Source: Polaribacter sp. (GTDB lineage Bacteria; Bacteroidota; Bacteroidia; Flavobacteriales; Flavobacteriaceae). Taken from it: a DNA stretch of 64,000 bases. The stretch's first letter is position 1; each line of letters begins with the position of its first letter. The notes beneath the pieces were generated by a model. That model was not told where the DNA came from. It saw only the letters and a program-made list of their open reading frames with translations, and ran no database searches. A program made the position numbers and the translations under genes. Where the stretch lies: positions 1 to 64,000 of the forward strand of contig DYMN01000003.1 of NCBI GenBank assembly GCA_020740485.1, written 5' to 3'. Positions 54,060 through 61,678 of this stretch are shown here, one piece after another.

Positions 54060-54371
54060 TTAGTTTTCAAAATCTAAAAATTGAATTATCTCATTTTGAT
54101 GCTTCTCCAAAATTAGAAATAAGTCCCTAGTTGATAAATTCCCTGTTCTGATCTAAATAATTTTTGGAGGTATCCCTTTTAGAATACTTATTTTGTAAAA
54201 ATCTGCGTCGAAAGTAACGATTGTAAAATTTTCACGGTGTGCATAATTCCAAATTTTATCATCTTCTTGGTTTTGCAAAGAAACATGTGACACATGTTTA
54301 CTCTCTGGAAAAAGCTTGATAATTTTTTTAACTATACTATAAGAAATATTTTGATCAAATAGAAGTTTCAT
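54060..54371 (-). pseudogene. DUF5615 PIN-like toxin with an in-frame TAG at the family's conserved Trp
   Basis: DUF5615 proteins are PIN-like toxins of about 105-115 residues. Here ATG 54371 (overlapping the antitoxin stop by one base, TGATG) starts KLLFDQNISYSIVKKIIKLFPESKHVSHVSLQNQEDDKIWNYAHRENFTIVTFDADFYKISILKGIPPKII, then a TAG (54153-54155), then the same frame reads IRTGNLSTRDLFLILEKHQNEIIQFLDFEN and stops at TAA (54060-54062). The family sequence here is PPK-V/I-IW-x-R-x-GNxST, so the TAG sits exactly at the Trp (TGG to TAG). Whether a 72-aa truncated or read-through protein is made is unknown. Confidence 0.85.
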
Positions 54372-54592
54372 CAAATATGAAGGAGTTTGAATTCCCTATC
54401 TGCTGCGTACATAAGACATGCTTTTATGTCGTCTTCTTTAAGTTCAGGAAAATCTTTTAGAATTTCCTTGTTAGTCATCCCGGATGCCATCCAGCCTAAT
54501 ACATCATAAACACTAATTCGGGTTTCACGAATACAAGGTTTACCAAATCTTTTGTTGGGGTTTATTTTAATAATTTTTTTATAATCCATCAT
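54371..54592 (-). CDS. DUF433 antitoxin
   Basis: 73 residues of the DUF433 family: KIIKINPNKRFGKPCIRETRISVYDVLGWMASGMTNKEILKDFPELKEDDIKACLMYAADREFKLLHI, with the family's helix-turn-helix-like region. It is the antitoxin partner of the downstream DUF5615 gene, overlapping it by one base, and it starts 12 bp after the MFS gene, so it may be transcribed from that operon or its own promoter. Only the toxin half is damaged, a common outcome. Confidence 0.9.
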   Translation of the reverse strand: MMDYKKIIKINPNKRFGKPCIRETRISVYDVLGWMASGMTNKEILKDFPELKEDDIKACLMYAADREFKLLHI

Positions 54593-54604
54593 ATCAATAC
54601 TAAA

Positions 54605-55966
54605 TTAATGTGAAACTTCACCAATGGCATTTGGATCGTGTTTGTGTTTGAACATGACGGCAAATAATACTGCCACTACCAATGCATAAGCGGCAAAAGT
54701 AAGCCAGATTTCATGCCACATTTTGTCTCCATTGGGGGCAGTAAAAAAGTTTTTAATCAAATAACCGCTAGCCAAACTTCCCATGATGGCGCCAAAACCG
54801 TTGGTCATCATCATAAATAGACCTTGCGCTGAAGAACGTATTTTGGAATTGGTGTTGGTTTCTACAAAAAGCGATCCTGAAATATTGAAAAAATCAAATG
54901 CCATTCCGTAAACAATGCATGATACTATTATCATCCATAACCCTTCTGCAGGGTTTCCAAAAGAGAATAATCCAAAACGTAAAACCCAAGCAAACAAAGA
55001 AATGAGCATTACTTTTTTAATACCAAATCGTTTTAAAAAGAATGGAATTGCTAATATGAATACGGTTTCAGAAATTTGAGAGATTGACATAATTATAGTA
55101 GAATACTTAATAATCAATGCGGGATATATAGCGTTAATATTGTTAAAAACAAATACTATTTTATCCCAATAATTATCAATATTTTCGATTTGAGGCAAAT
55201 ATTGTTCATTAAATAAATCAATTATATTTTTATAAGGAGATACATTACCAAAATCAGATATATAAACATCACCGTACATATTAGTTAATTGTAAAGCAGC
55301 CCCTAACATCATACTAAACAAAAAGAACAATGCTAACTTATAGTCATTGAATAATTTGAATGCGTTCAATCCAAATTTTTCAGCTAAAGTGGTGTTGCCG
55401 GAAATTTTATTTTCCGGTTTTACTTGGGGTAATGTAAACGCATAAACCCCTAATATTATGGCTCCAATCGCAGCAATATAAAATTGGTTAGCTGTTGCTT
55501 TGTTTCCGGATAAATTGGTTACCCACATCGCCACAATAAAACCGATGGTTCCCCAAACTCTAATAGGAGGAAACGCTTTGATGACATCAAAATTATTGGT
55601 TTTTAATATACTGTAAGCTACTGAATTAGATAGAGATATTGTAGGCATATAAAACATCATTGCCGTACCCATTACAAAAATAAATACAATAGGATCGTTG
55701 ACTTGAGGTAAAAAGAACAAAGTGAGTCCATACCCCAAATGTAATATACCATATAATTTTTCCGCATTAATCCATTTATCCGCAATTATTCCTGTAAGCG
55801 GCGGCATAAACAAGGATGCAATCGCTAACGTACTAAACACCCAACCAAATAAATCCGGAGCCCAGTGTTTGGTGCCAAACCAATAATTGGCTATTGTAAT
55901 CAACCATGCTCCCCAAACAAAAAATTGAAGGAAGCTCATCAGGGTTAGTTTAAGTTTTAAGTTCAT
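54605..55966 (-). CDS. MFS transporter, nucleoside:H+ symporter-like (NupG/XapB)
   Basis: 453 residues, 12 helices. It begins LKLTLMSFLQFFVWGAWLITIANYWFGTKHWAP and has the SFMPPLTGIIADKW-type loop, as in NupG/XapB-like nucleoside permeases of the NHS family; the long soluble-looking insertion DVYISDFGNVSPYKNIIDLFNEQYLPQIENID between helices 6 and 7 is unusual. It probably brings in nucleosides, consistent with deoC and thyA elsewhere in the window. Upstream lies serB, 80 bp away. Confidence 0.88.
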   Translation of the reverse strand: MNLKLKLTLMSFLQFFVWGAWLITIANYWFGTKHWAPDLFGWVFSTLAIASLFMPPLTGIIADKWINAEKLYGILHLGYGLTLFFLPQVNDPIVFIFVMGTAMMFYMPTISLSNSVAYSILKTNNFDVIKAFPPIRVWGTIGFIVAMWVTNLSGNKATANQFYIAAIGAIILGVYAFTLPQVKPENKISGNTTLAEKFGLNAFKLFNDYKLALFFLFSMMLGAALQLTNMYGDVYISDFGNVSPYKNIIDLFNEQYLPQIENIDNYWDKIVFVFNNINAIYPALIIKYSTIIMSISQISETVFILAIPFFLKRFGIKKVMLISLFAWVLRFGLFSFGNPAEGLWMIIVSCIVYGMAFDFFNISGSLFVETNTNSKIRSSAQGLFMMMTNGFGAIMGSLASGYLIKNFFTAPNGDKMWHEIWLTFAAYALVVAVLFAVMFKHKHDPNAIGEVSH

Positions 55967-56046
55967 CTCATTGTGTAAATTAAATTATTAACTATTAGGT
56001 TCAACCCAAAAACGAATTAATGCGTTTTTCTTGGGTATATAAAAAA

Positions 56047-57270
56047 TTACAAATCTTCAATCTCTCTGTCTCTAAAGCCCATCAAATAAAGTACAGCATC
56101 TAATCCTATGGTAGAGATAGATTGTTTGGCGTTTTCTTTTACTTTGGGTTTGGCGTGAAAAGCGATGCCCAATCCGGCAGCGTTCAGCATAGGTAAATCA
56201 TTAGCACCGTCGCCTACGGCAACGGTTTGCTCTAAGTGTATATCTTCTTTAAAGGCGAGTTTTTTTAGTAATTCTGCTTTTATCTCGCCATTGACAATCT
56301 CGCCAATGTGCCTGCCGGTAAGTTTTCCGTCTTTGATTTCCAAGTTATTGGCAAAGACGTAGTCTATACCCAATTTTCGTTTTAAATATTCTCCAAAATA
56401 AGTAAAACCTCCCGATAGAATCGCTGTTTTGTATCCGTATTTTTTGAGTACTTGAAACAAGCGTTCGGCACCTTCGGTTATCGGTAGATTTTCGGCAATT
56501 CCTTTCATCACGCTTTCATCCAAACCTTTGAGTAGGGCAATGCGCTTTTTAAAACTTTCATTAAAATCAAGATGACCTTGCATGGCTTGTTCTGTTATTT
56601 CGTGGACTTCTTCGCCCACACCTGCCAATTTCGCCAACTCCACAATCACTTCAGTTTGTATCAATGTGCTGTCCATATCAAAGCAAACCAACCGACGGTT
56701 ACGCCTGAAAATATTGTCTTCTTGAAAGGCAATATCAGCGCCGGTTTCTTGCGCTGCTTTGATAAAGCATTCTCTGATGAGGGCTTTATTTTTAGGCGTA
56801 CCCCGAACGGAAAATTCAACACTAGCTTTGGTTTTAGCATCCGATTTGTTCAGATGAACCCTTCCGGTCAATCGTGAAATGGTATCGATATTCAATCCTT
56901 GTTTAAAAATAACTTCACTTACTCTCGCTAATTGTACAGAAGTAATTTTTCTTGCTATTAATGTAATTATGTAACGCTCTTTACCTTGTTGCGCTACCCA
57001 GCTTTCATATTCATCTCTTTGAATAGGCGTAAATTTGATGTTGATGTCTAATTCATAGGCTTTTAAGAGTAAATCTTTCAGAATGGAAGAGGCTTCTTTT
57101 TCTTTGGGATGGACAAATAAAATACCCAGAGATAGTTGGTCGTGAATTACAGACTGACCTACATCTAACACATCCACTTTATGAGAAGCTAATATATCCG
57201 TAAGCAAGGAGGTGATACCGGGATGATCTGTTCCGGTAATGTTTAAAAGTATAATCTCATTTAGATGCAT
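56047..57270 (-). CDS. serB: Phosphoserine phosphatase with two ACT-type domains
   Basis: 407 residues: last step of serine synthesis. Two ACT-like ligand-binding domains (about 1-90 and 95-180: IILLNITGTDHPGITSLLTDILASHKVDVLDVGQ, YIITLIARKITSVQLARVSEVIFKQGLNIDTISRL) before a HAD phosphatase (DMDSTLIQTEVIVELAKLAG, with Asp nucleophile; LSGGFTYFGEYLK; VAVGDGANDLPML). The ACT domains suggest serine or another amino acid feedback. It starts about 65 bp after the bifunctional nuclease gene. Confidence 0.95.
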   Translation of the reverse strand: MHLNEIILLNITGTDHPGITSLLTDILASHKVDVLDVGQSVIHDQLSLGILFVHPKEKEASSILKDLLLKAYELDINIKFTPIQRDEYESWVAQQGKERYIITLIARKITSVQLARVSEVIFKQGLNIDTISRLTGRVHLNKSDAKTKASVEFSVRGTPKNKALIRECFIKAAQETGADIAFQEDNIFRRNRRLVCFDMDSTLIQTEVIVELAKLAGVGEEVHEITEQAMQGHLDFNESFKKRIALLKGLDESVMKGIAENLPITEGAERLFQVLKKYGYKTAILSGGFTYFGEYLKRKLGIDYVFANNLEIKDGKLTGRHIGEIVNGEIKAELLKKLAFKEDIHLEQTVAVGDGANDLPMLNAAGLGIAFHAKPKVKENAKQSISTIGLDAVLYLMGFRDREIEDL

Positions 57271-57334
57271 ATAATATTTCTTAATTCTGCGGGTTTTAAG
57301 CTATTTTTGATTACTTTAAGAACTGAAAAAATGG

Positions 57335-57961
57335 TTACTCTAACCTCTCTCTCTTTTCAATTACATCACGTAAACGAGCCGCTTTTTCATAATCTTCATT
57401 TTCTATGGCTTCGTCTAATTGTTTTTGCAATTCTTCCATGCTGATTTGGTCAGGCTCTTTTAGACTGTTTTCTAATTCAGTGAAAATTTTTTCAACAAAA
57501 TCTACTTGTTCTTCTTCCATTTGGTTTTCGTCAGGAAGTAATTCATCGCCTTGCATTTCAAAGCCGGCTTTGTCTAAAATGTTTTCGTAAGTATAAATCG
57601 GAGCATTAAACCTGACGGCTATGGCAATAGCATCCGATGTACGCGAATCAATAATGTCTTCTACTTTATCTTTTTCTACCACTAAACTAGAATAAAAAAC
57701 ACCATCAATTAATTTGTGAATGATGACTTGTTTCACGGTAAAATGGTAAATATCCGCAAAGGATTTGAATAAATCGTGCGTAAGCGGACGAGGTGGTTTT
57801 ACATTTTCTTCAATGGCAATGGCTATAGATTGAGCTTCAAACGGGCCAATGACGATGGGTAAGGTGCGTTTGCCATCCACTTCATTTAACACCAATGCAT
57901 AAGCACCTGTCTGCGACTGGCTGTAAGAAATTCCTTTGATCTGTAGTTGAATTAATCCCAT
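57335..57961 (-). CDS. Bifunctional nuclease family protein (DUF151) with UVR domain
   Basis: 208 residues from ATG 57961 (the track's TTG at 57976 is rejected). Residues 1-140 form the DUF151 bifunctional nuclease domain: IQLQIKGISYSQSQTGAYALVLNEVDGKRTLPIVIGPFEAQSIAIAIE and IIDSRTSDAIAIAVRFNAPIYTYENILDKAG. The C-terminus is a UVR-type motif (QKQLDEAIENEDYEKAARLRDVIEKRERLE), as in UvrB/C-interacting proteins. Metal-dependent nuclease activity is inferred from family. Precedes serB in the same strand. Confidence 0.9.
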   Translation of the reverse strand: MGLIQLQIKGISYSQSQTGAYALVLNEVDGKRTLPIVIGPFEAQSIAIAIEENVKPPRPLTHDLFKSFADIYHFTVKQVIIHKLIDGVFYSSLVVEKDKVEDIIDSRTSDAIAIAVRFNAPIYTYENILDKAGFEMQGDELLPDENQMEEEQVDFVEKIFTELENSLKEPDQISMEELQKQLDEAIENEDYEKAARLRDVIEKRERLE

Positions 57962-57987
57962 TATAATATATTTCAAATACCAAACCT

Positions 57988-57997
57988 GATAGCTATC
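57988..57997. repeat. Palindrome GATAGCTATC upstream of the nuclease gene
   Basis: Perfect 10-bp palindrome in a 237-bp spacer, sharing its core with the elements at 25531 and 25912. No other feature is recognised between 57962 and 58197. Confidence 0.5.
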
Positions 57998-58197
57998 GCG
58001 AAAAGTTTCGTATTTTGACCTTAAAATGATTATTTCCCACTTAAAATTTGGGTTTTACAAAACTACACAATTTTTAAAAAAATCAATTCTATAAATTAGG
58101 CTATTTGTTTAGGAGTAGGTAAAATTCATAAAATAAGGTTACTTTTTCTAATTTTGGAAATATTCAACTAAAATTTGATACAATAAGAGAATTTATA

Positions 58198-58629
58198 TTA
58201 TTCAAACCAATAATGCCATGGTATTCCGGCTAATACTAAGAGCAAAGCCATACCATAAAACCAGATCAATGTGAGGTATTTTGATCGGTCGGTTGTTTTC
58301 TTCTTGTGTTTTGAAAAGCCTATAGTAACAAGCGTTATAGCAATTAGCATCATCAAAGGGTGTTCAATAGCTAATTGTCTTATTTCCGGATTTTTTATCG
58401 CTGCTCCCATTCCTAAAGCTTTTAAGGATTGGTATGCCGGCGACATAAAATACCAAACTAAACCCAGCAAGAGTTGAATGTGAAATACGATAAGTGTAAA
58501 CAAAGCCAATCTTTGTTCTTTAACAGTAAATTTTTTATTGAAAAACCAGCCTATTTTAAAGATAATAACAGAAAGTAGTAGTAAACCCAATGCTAAATAA
58601 GCCCAATAGGAATGTAATTGTAAAATCAT
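58198..58629 (-). CDS. Small membrane protein, cytochrome-b-like, unknown
   Basis: 143 residues with four predicted transmembrane helices (LHSYWAYLALGLLLLSVIIFKIGWF, LALFTLIVFHIQLLLGLVWYFMS, HPLMMLIAITLVTIGFS, LTLIWFYGMALLLVLAGIPWHYWFE). His residues sit at helix ends (HSYW, FHIQ, EHPLMM), in the pattern of haem b ligands, but no cytochrome b motif is complete. I do not recognise a specific function. Its promoter faces away from the TonB receptor gene. Confidence 0.65.
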   Translation of the reverse strand: MILQLHSYWAYLALGLLLLSVIIFKIGWFFNKKFTVKEQRLALFTLIVFHIQLLLGLVWYFMSPAYQSLKALGMGAAIKNPEIRQLAIEHPLMMLIAITLVTIGFSKHKKKTTDRSKYLTLIWFYGMALLLVLAGIPWHYWFE

Positions 58630-58659
58630 TAGTTTTTAGTTTAGATGTTAATTTAGGGT

Positions 58660-58688
58660 CAAAAATAATGATTATGTTTTACAATCAA
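58660..58688 (-). promoter_or_regulatory. Promoter of the small membrane protein gene
   Basis: TTG (58686-58688), 18-bp spacer, TATTTTTG (58660-58667), both on the minus strand. Confidence 0.6.
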
Positions 58689-58701
58689 TAACATTTGGGC
58701 A

Positions 58702-58736
58702 TAAAAAAACCACTCTTGCGTTGACAAGAGTGGTTT
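58702..58736 (-). terminator. Terminator of the TonB receptor gene
   Basis: AAACCACTCTTG pairs with CAAGAGTGGTTT; on the minus strand it runs into TTTTTTT 22 bp after the stop codon. Confidence 0.88.
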
Positions 58737-58757
58737 GAAGAAAATATTATAAAATAT

Positions 58758-61448
58758 TTAGAAATCAAAACGAACTGAAGCAGACCAAGTTCTACCCCAA
58801 CCAAAGTTTACGCTATTACGTGTATCAATACCATTCCAAGTGGCAGTTGTAGCATCTGTAACTAAATATTGCGAAGATGAAGAAGCTTCAGAAATATAAA
58901 TTTGATCAAATAAATTATCTACATTAAATCTGAATGTAAGACCTAATTTATCGGTAAATACAAATTTGTATGACATTCCCATATCAGTTAGAGAGTAAGA
59001 AGGTAATAGAAGTGTTTGTTTTCCTTCTGTTGTGAAGTTAGAAATATTTAAAGGAGCATACAATTTATTATAGAATTGTTGACTTAAATCTAATCTGAAA
59101 TTCTTAAAAGCTTTCCATTCTAATCCTAATCTAGAAGTGAATTGAGCCGCATCACCCACTTTTACTTTATCTAAATACAATTTATTATCAGAAGTTCCAA
59201 TAACTGCATTGGTAGTAGCATCATAGTTTGTGCCTTCAGCATTTCCTTTATAGTACCAGTCACCGATGGAAAACATGGCTAATAATTTTAAATTATCAAT
59301 GGGTTTATAATAAGATTCTAACTCAACTCCTTGGTGCAACTCATTTACTCCATTAAAATCAGTATAGGTCAACACGTTATTAAGAGTAAAGTTACCACTT
59401 CTTTGAAAACGATCATTCCATTCAGTTCTATATAAGTTTAAATTAAAACCTGCGCTTGCACTGCGAAAAGCATAACCCAACTCAACACCAATAATGGTTT
59501 CATTTTTTAAATTTTCACGAACTTTATTTGGGTCACTATTTCCACCGATATATACGGCATTAAAGTTAGGCTGTTTTGAGTAATATCCTGCATTACCAAA
59601 TACGTTGTGTTTTTTGTTGATGTTATAGTTGATACCTCCTTTAATATTACCACCGAGCATTTTAGTCCAATCGGTAATACTATCTTTAGTATATCTGTAG
59701 AACTCCTCGCGTTTAAAGTTTTGTTGAGATACTCCTCCTTGAATAAAGGCAGAAACAGTTTCGCTCTTGTATTCTACTTGTGTAAATGCACTCAACCAAT
59801 TAACCAAGCCATTGTAGTTTCTATCAGTTTTAACTTGATCTTTAATACTGGTAAAAGGATTCCAAGCCGGTAAAGCAGAATAAGTTTCAGTGACTAATTG
59901 ATTTGGATTTTGTAAATCAAGCGTATTAATAAAACCATTAGCACCTATCAAATCATTTACTACTTTATAGTGATAGGCTTTATACGTTCTTAAATCTACT
60001 CCTAAATCAAATCCGATTTTATCAAAATTTTTGTGGAAATTAGACAAAGCACCATACCAGTCATGTGAATTCATAGACGATATTCTTGTCATACCTAAAT
60101 TATACTTGTTGTAGAAGGGAGCTACACCTGTGCGGGTTGCTCCAAAATCAGCTACTGTTTGCCCTTTATTCCATAAAACAATGTCGTCAAATCTAATTAA
60201 ACCATCATTGTACAAATTAGAAGCTCCAGCAGTATCATAAGTGCCTAACGTGTTAATTTTACCGGTACTTCCTGTTCCACCTCCACGTCCCCAAGAACCG
60301 TAGATAACAGTAGCTAAATCTGCTGTTTCATTCAAATTCCAATCCCAGTTCAAAGATGCTATTGGTTTGTGATAAAAATTTTGAGACCAATTATATTCTT
60401 CTCCATTTAAGTAACCCCAGTTATTGTTATATTTAATGTTTGGGTCTTCATTATCACTGTGTCTTAAAAAAGTAGAAATAGGCATTCCATATTTTTGGTT
60501 ATGCCATTGTGGTGCTCCAGTAGCAGTAAACATTAAATTTTGGTTATCATTTATTTTATAACCTACACCAATAAAATAGGTATTCCCTTTATAATTAGTT
60601 CCATCAGCATATTTAGAACCTTGGTCTTGAGCAAATAATAATGAAGCAGACAATCCGCTTTCCAATAATCCGGTAGAATAAGAAACAGATCCTTTAACAC
60701 TTTCTTCACCTCTGTAAGTAAATGCAACGGATCCACCTTCTTTTATATCAGAAGTTCTAGTCATATAATTCACTGTACCCCCTACAGAAGGAATACCTAA
60801 TTTAGAAGAACCCAAACCTCTTTGTACTTGAATGAATGATAATACATCTGATAAACCTGCCCAGTTACTGTAATAAACCCATCCGTTTTCCATATCATTA
60901 ACAGCTACACCATTTATCATAATTGCAGTGTTTTTTTGATCAAAACCGCGAATATTTATACGCGAATCTCCAAACCCACCTCCAGCTTTTGTTGCATACA
61001 CTGATGGAGTAGCATTTAAAATTTCAGGAAGTTCTTTACTTCCTAATTTTTCAACAATTTCAGTGGCTTTAATCGTTGACACAGCTACCGGCGTTTCACG
61101 TTCTTTAGCGATATCGGCTACCCCTACAATAACAACCTCGTCTAGAGTATCTGCGGAGGGTTGTAATTGTACTGAACCAAAATCTTTTGAACCATTGTAA
61201 GCAATGTTGGTTGGTTCATAACCAACATAGCTAACTTCTACTGTTCCATTAGGATTTTTACATTCTAAATTGAATTTACCGTCAAAATCGGTAACCGTTC
61301 CTTTGGTAGTTCCTTTGATAACTACACTGGCACCGGGTAAGGGCATGTTGTTCTCATCTACCACTTTACCGGTTAATTTCGATTGTGCAAAAAGCGTAGC
61401 TCCCATTAAAAATAGAGCAATGGCTAATACATTTTTGAAACTTTTCAT
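58758..61448 (-). CDS. TonB-dependent receptor with carboxypeptidase-like regulatory domain
   Basis: 896 residues. Signal peptide (SFKNVLAIALFLMGATLFAQ), a CarboxypepD_reg-like domain (SKLTGKVVDENNMPLPGASVVIKGTTKGTVTDFDGKFNLECKNP), then a plug (LPEILNATPSVYATKAGGGFGDSRINIRGFDQKNTAIMINGVAVNDMENGWVYYSNWAGLSDVLSFIQVQRGLGSSKLGIPSVGGTVNYMTRT) and a barrel ending GWGRTWSASVRFDF. Outer membrane importer; no SusD-like gene follows, so iron or other small ligands are possible but not shown. Confidence 0.93.
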   Translation of the reverse strand: MKSFKNVLAIALFLMGATLFAQSKLTGKVVDENNMPLPGASVVIKGTTKGTVTDFDGKFNLECKNPNGTVEVSYVGYEPTNIAYNGSKDFGSVQLQPSADTLDEVVIVGVADIAKERETPVAVSTIKATEIVEKLGSKELPEILNATPSVYATKAGGGFGDSRINIRGFDQKNTAIMINGVAVNDMENGWVYYSNWAGLSDVLSFIQVQRGLGSSKLGIPSVGGTVNYMTRTSDIKEGGSVAFTYRGEESVKGSVSYSTGLLESGLSASLLFAQDQGSKYADGTNYKGNTYFIGVGYKINDNQNLMFTATGAPQWHNQKYGMPISTFLRHSDNEDPNIKYNNNWGYLNGEEYNWSQNFYHKPIASLNWDWNLNETADLATVIYGSWGRGGGTGSTGKINTLGTYDTAGASNLYNDGLIRFDDIVLWNKGQTVADFGATRTGVAPFYNKYNLGMTRISSMNSHDWYGALSNFHKNFDKIGFDLGVDLRTYKAYHYKVVNDLIGANGFINTLDLQNPNQLVTETYSALPAWNPFTSIKDQVKTDRNYNGLVNWLSAFTQVEYKSETVSAFIQGGVSQQNFKREEFYRYTKDSITDWTKMLGGNIKGGINYNINKKHNVFGNAGYYSKQPNFNAVYIGGNSDPNKVRENLKNETIIGVELGYAFRSASAGFNLNLYRTEWNDRFQRSGNFTLNNVLTYTDFNGVNELHQGVELESYYKPIDNLKLLAMFSIGDWYYKGNAEGTNYDATTNAVIGTSDNKLYLDKVKVGDAAQFTSRLGLEWKAFKNFRLDLSQQFYNKLYAPLNISNFTTEGKQTLLLPSYSLTDMGMSYKFVFTDKLGLTFRFNVDNLFDQIYISEASSSSQYLVTDATTATWNGIDTRNSVNFGWGRTWSASVRFDF

Positions 61449-61550
61449 TTGTTTGATTTTCGTTTTAAATTAGATTAAAATTTGTTAAAATTTATTAAAT
61501 GTTTAGAGATAATATAAATAAATCACCCAATTACCCCCAAAAATTTGATG

Positions 61551-61583
61551 CAAAGATAAATAAAACACTTAAAAAAAAAACAA
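61551..61583 (-). promoter_or_regulatory. Promoter of the TonB receptor gene
   Basis: TTG (61581-61583), 22-bp spacer, TATCTTTG (61551-61558) on the minus strand. Leader of about 100 nt. Confidence 0.75.
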
Positions 61584-61644
61584 TTGTTAACATTAGTTCG
61601 TTATCAATTTGTTAACTTTGGTTCATAACTCTATTTCAATCAAT

Positions 61645-61678
61645 AGTAAAAAAATCATTCTTTAATGATTTTTTTACT
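61645..61678 (-). terminator. Terminator that overlaps the 3' end of the BNR/T9SS gene
   Basis: AGTAAAAAAATCATT, loop, AATGATTTTTTTACT: 15-bp stem (61645-61659 with 61664-61678). The right arm encodes the last residues of the upstream gene (KKIIKE) on the minus strand, whose stop codon (61655) lies in the other arm. Nearly symmetrical. Confidence 0.8.
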
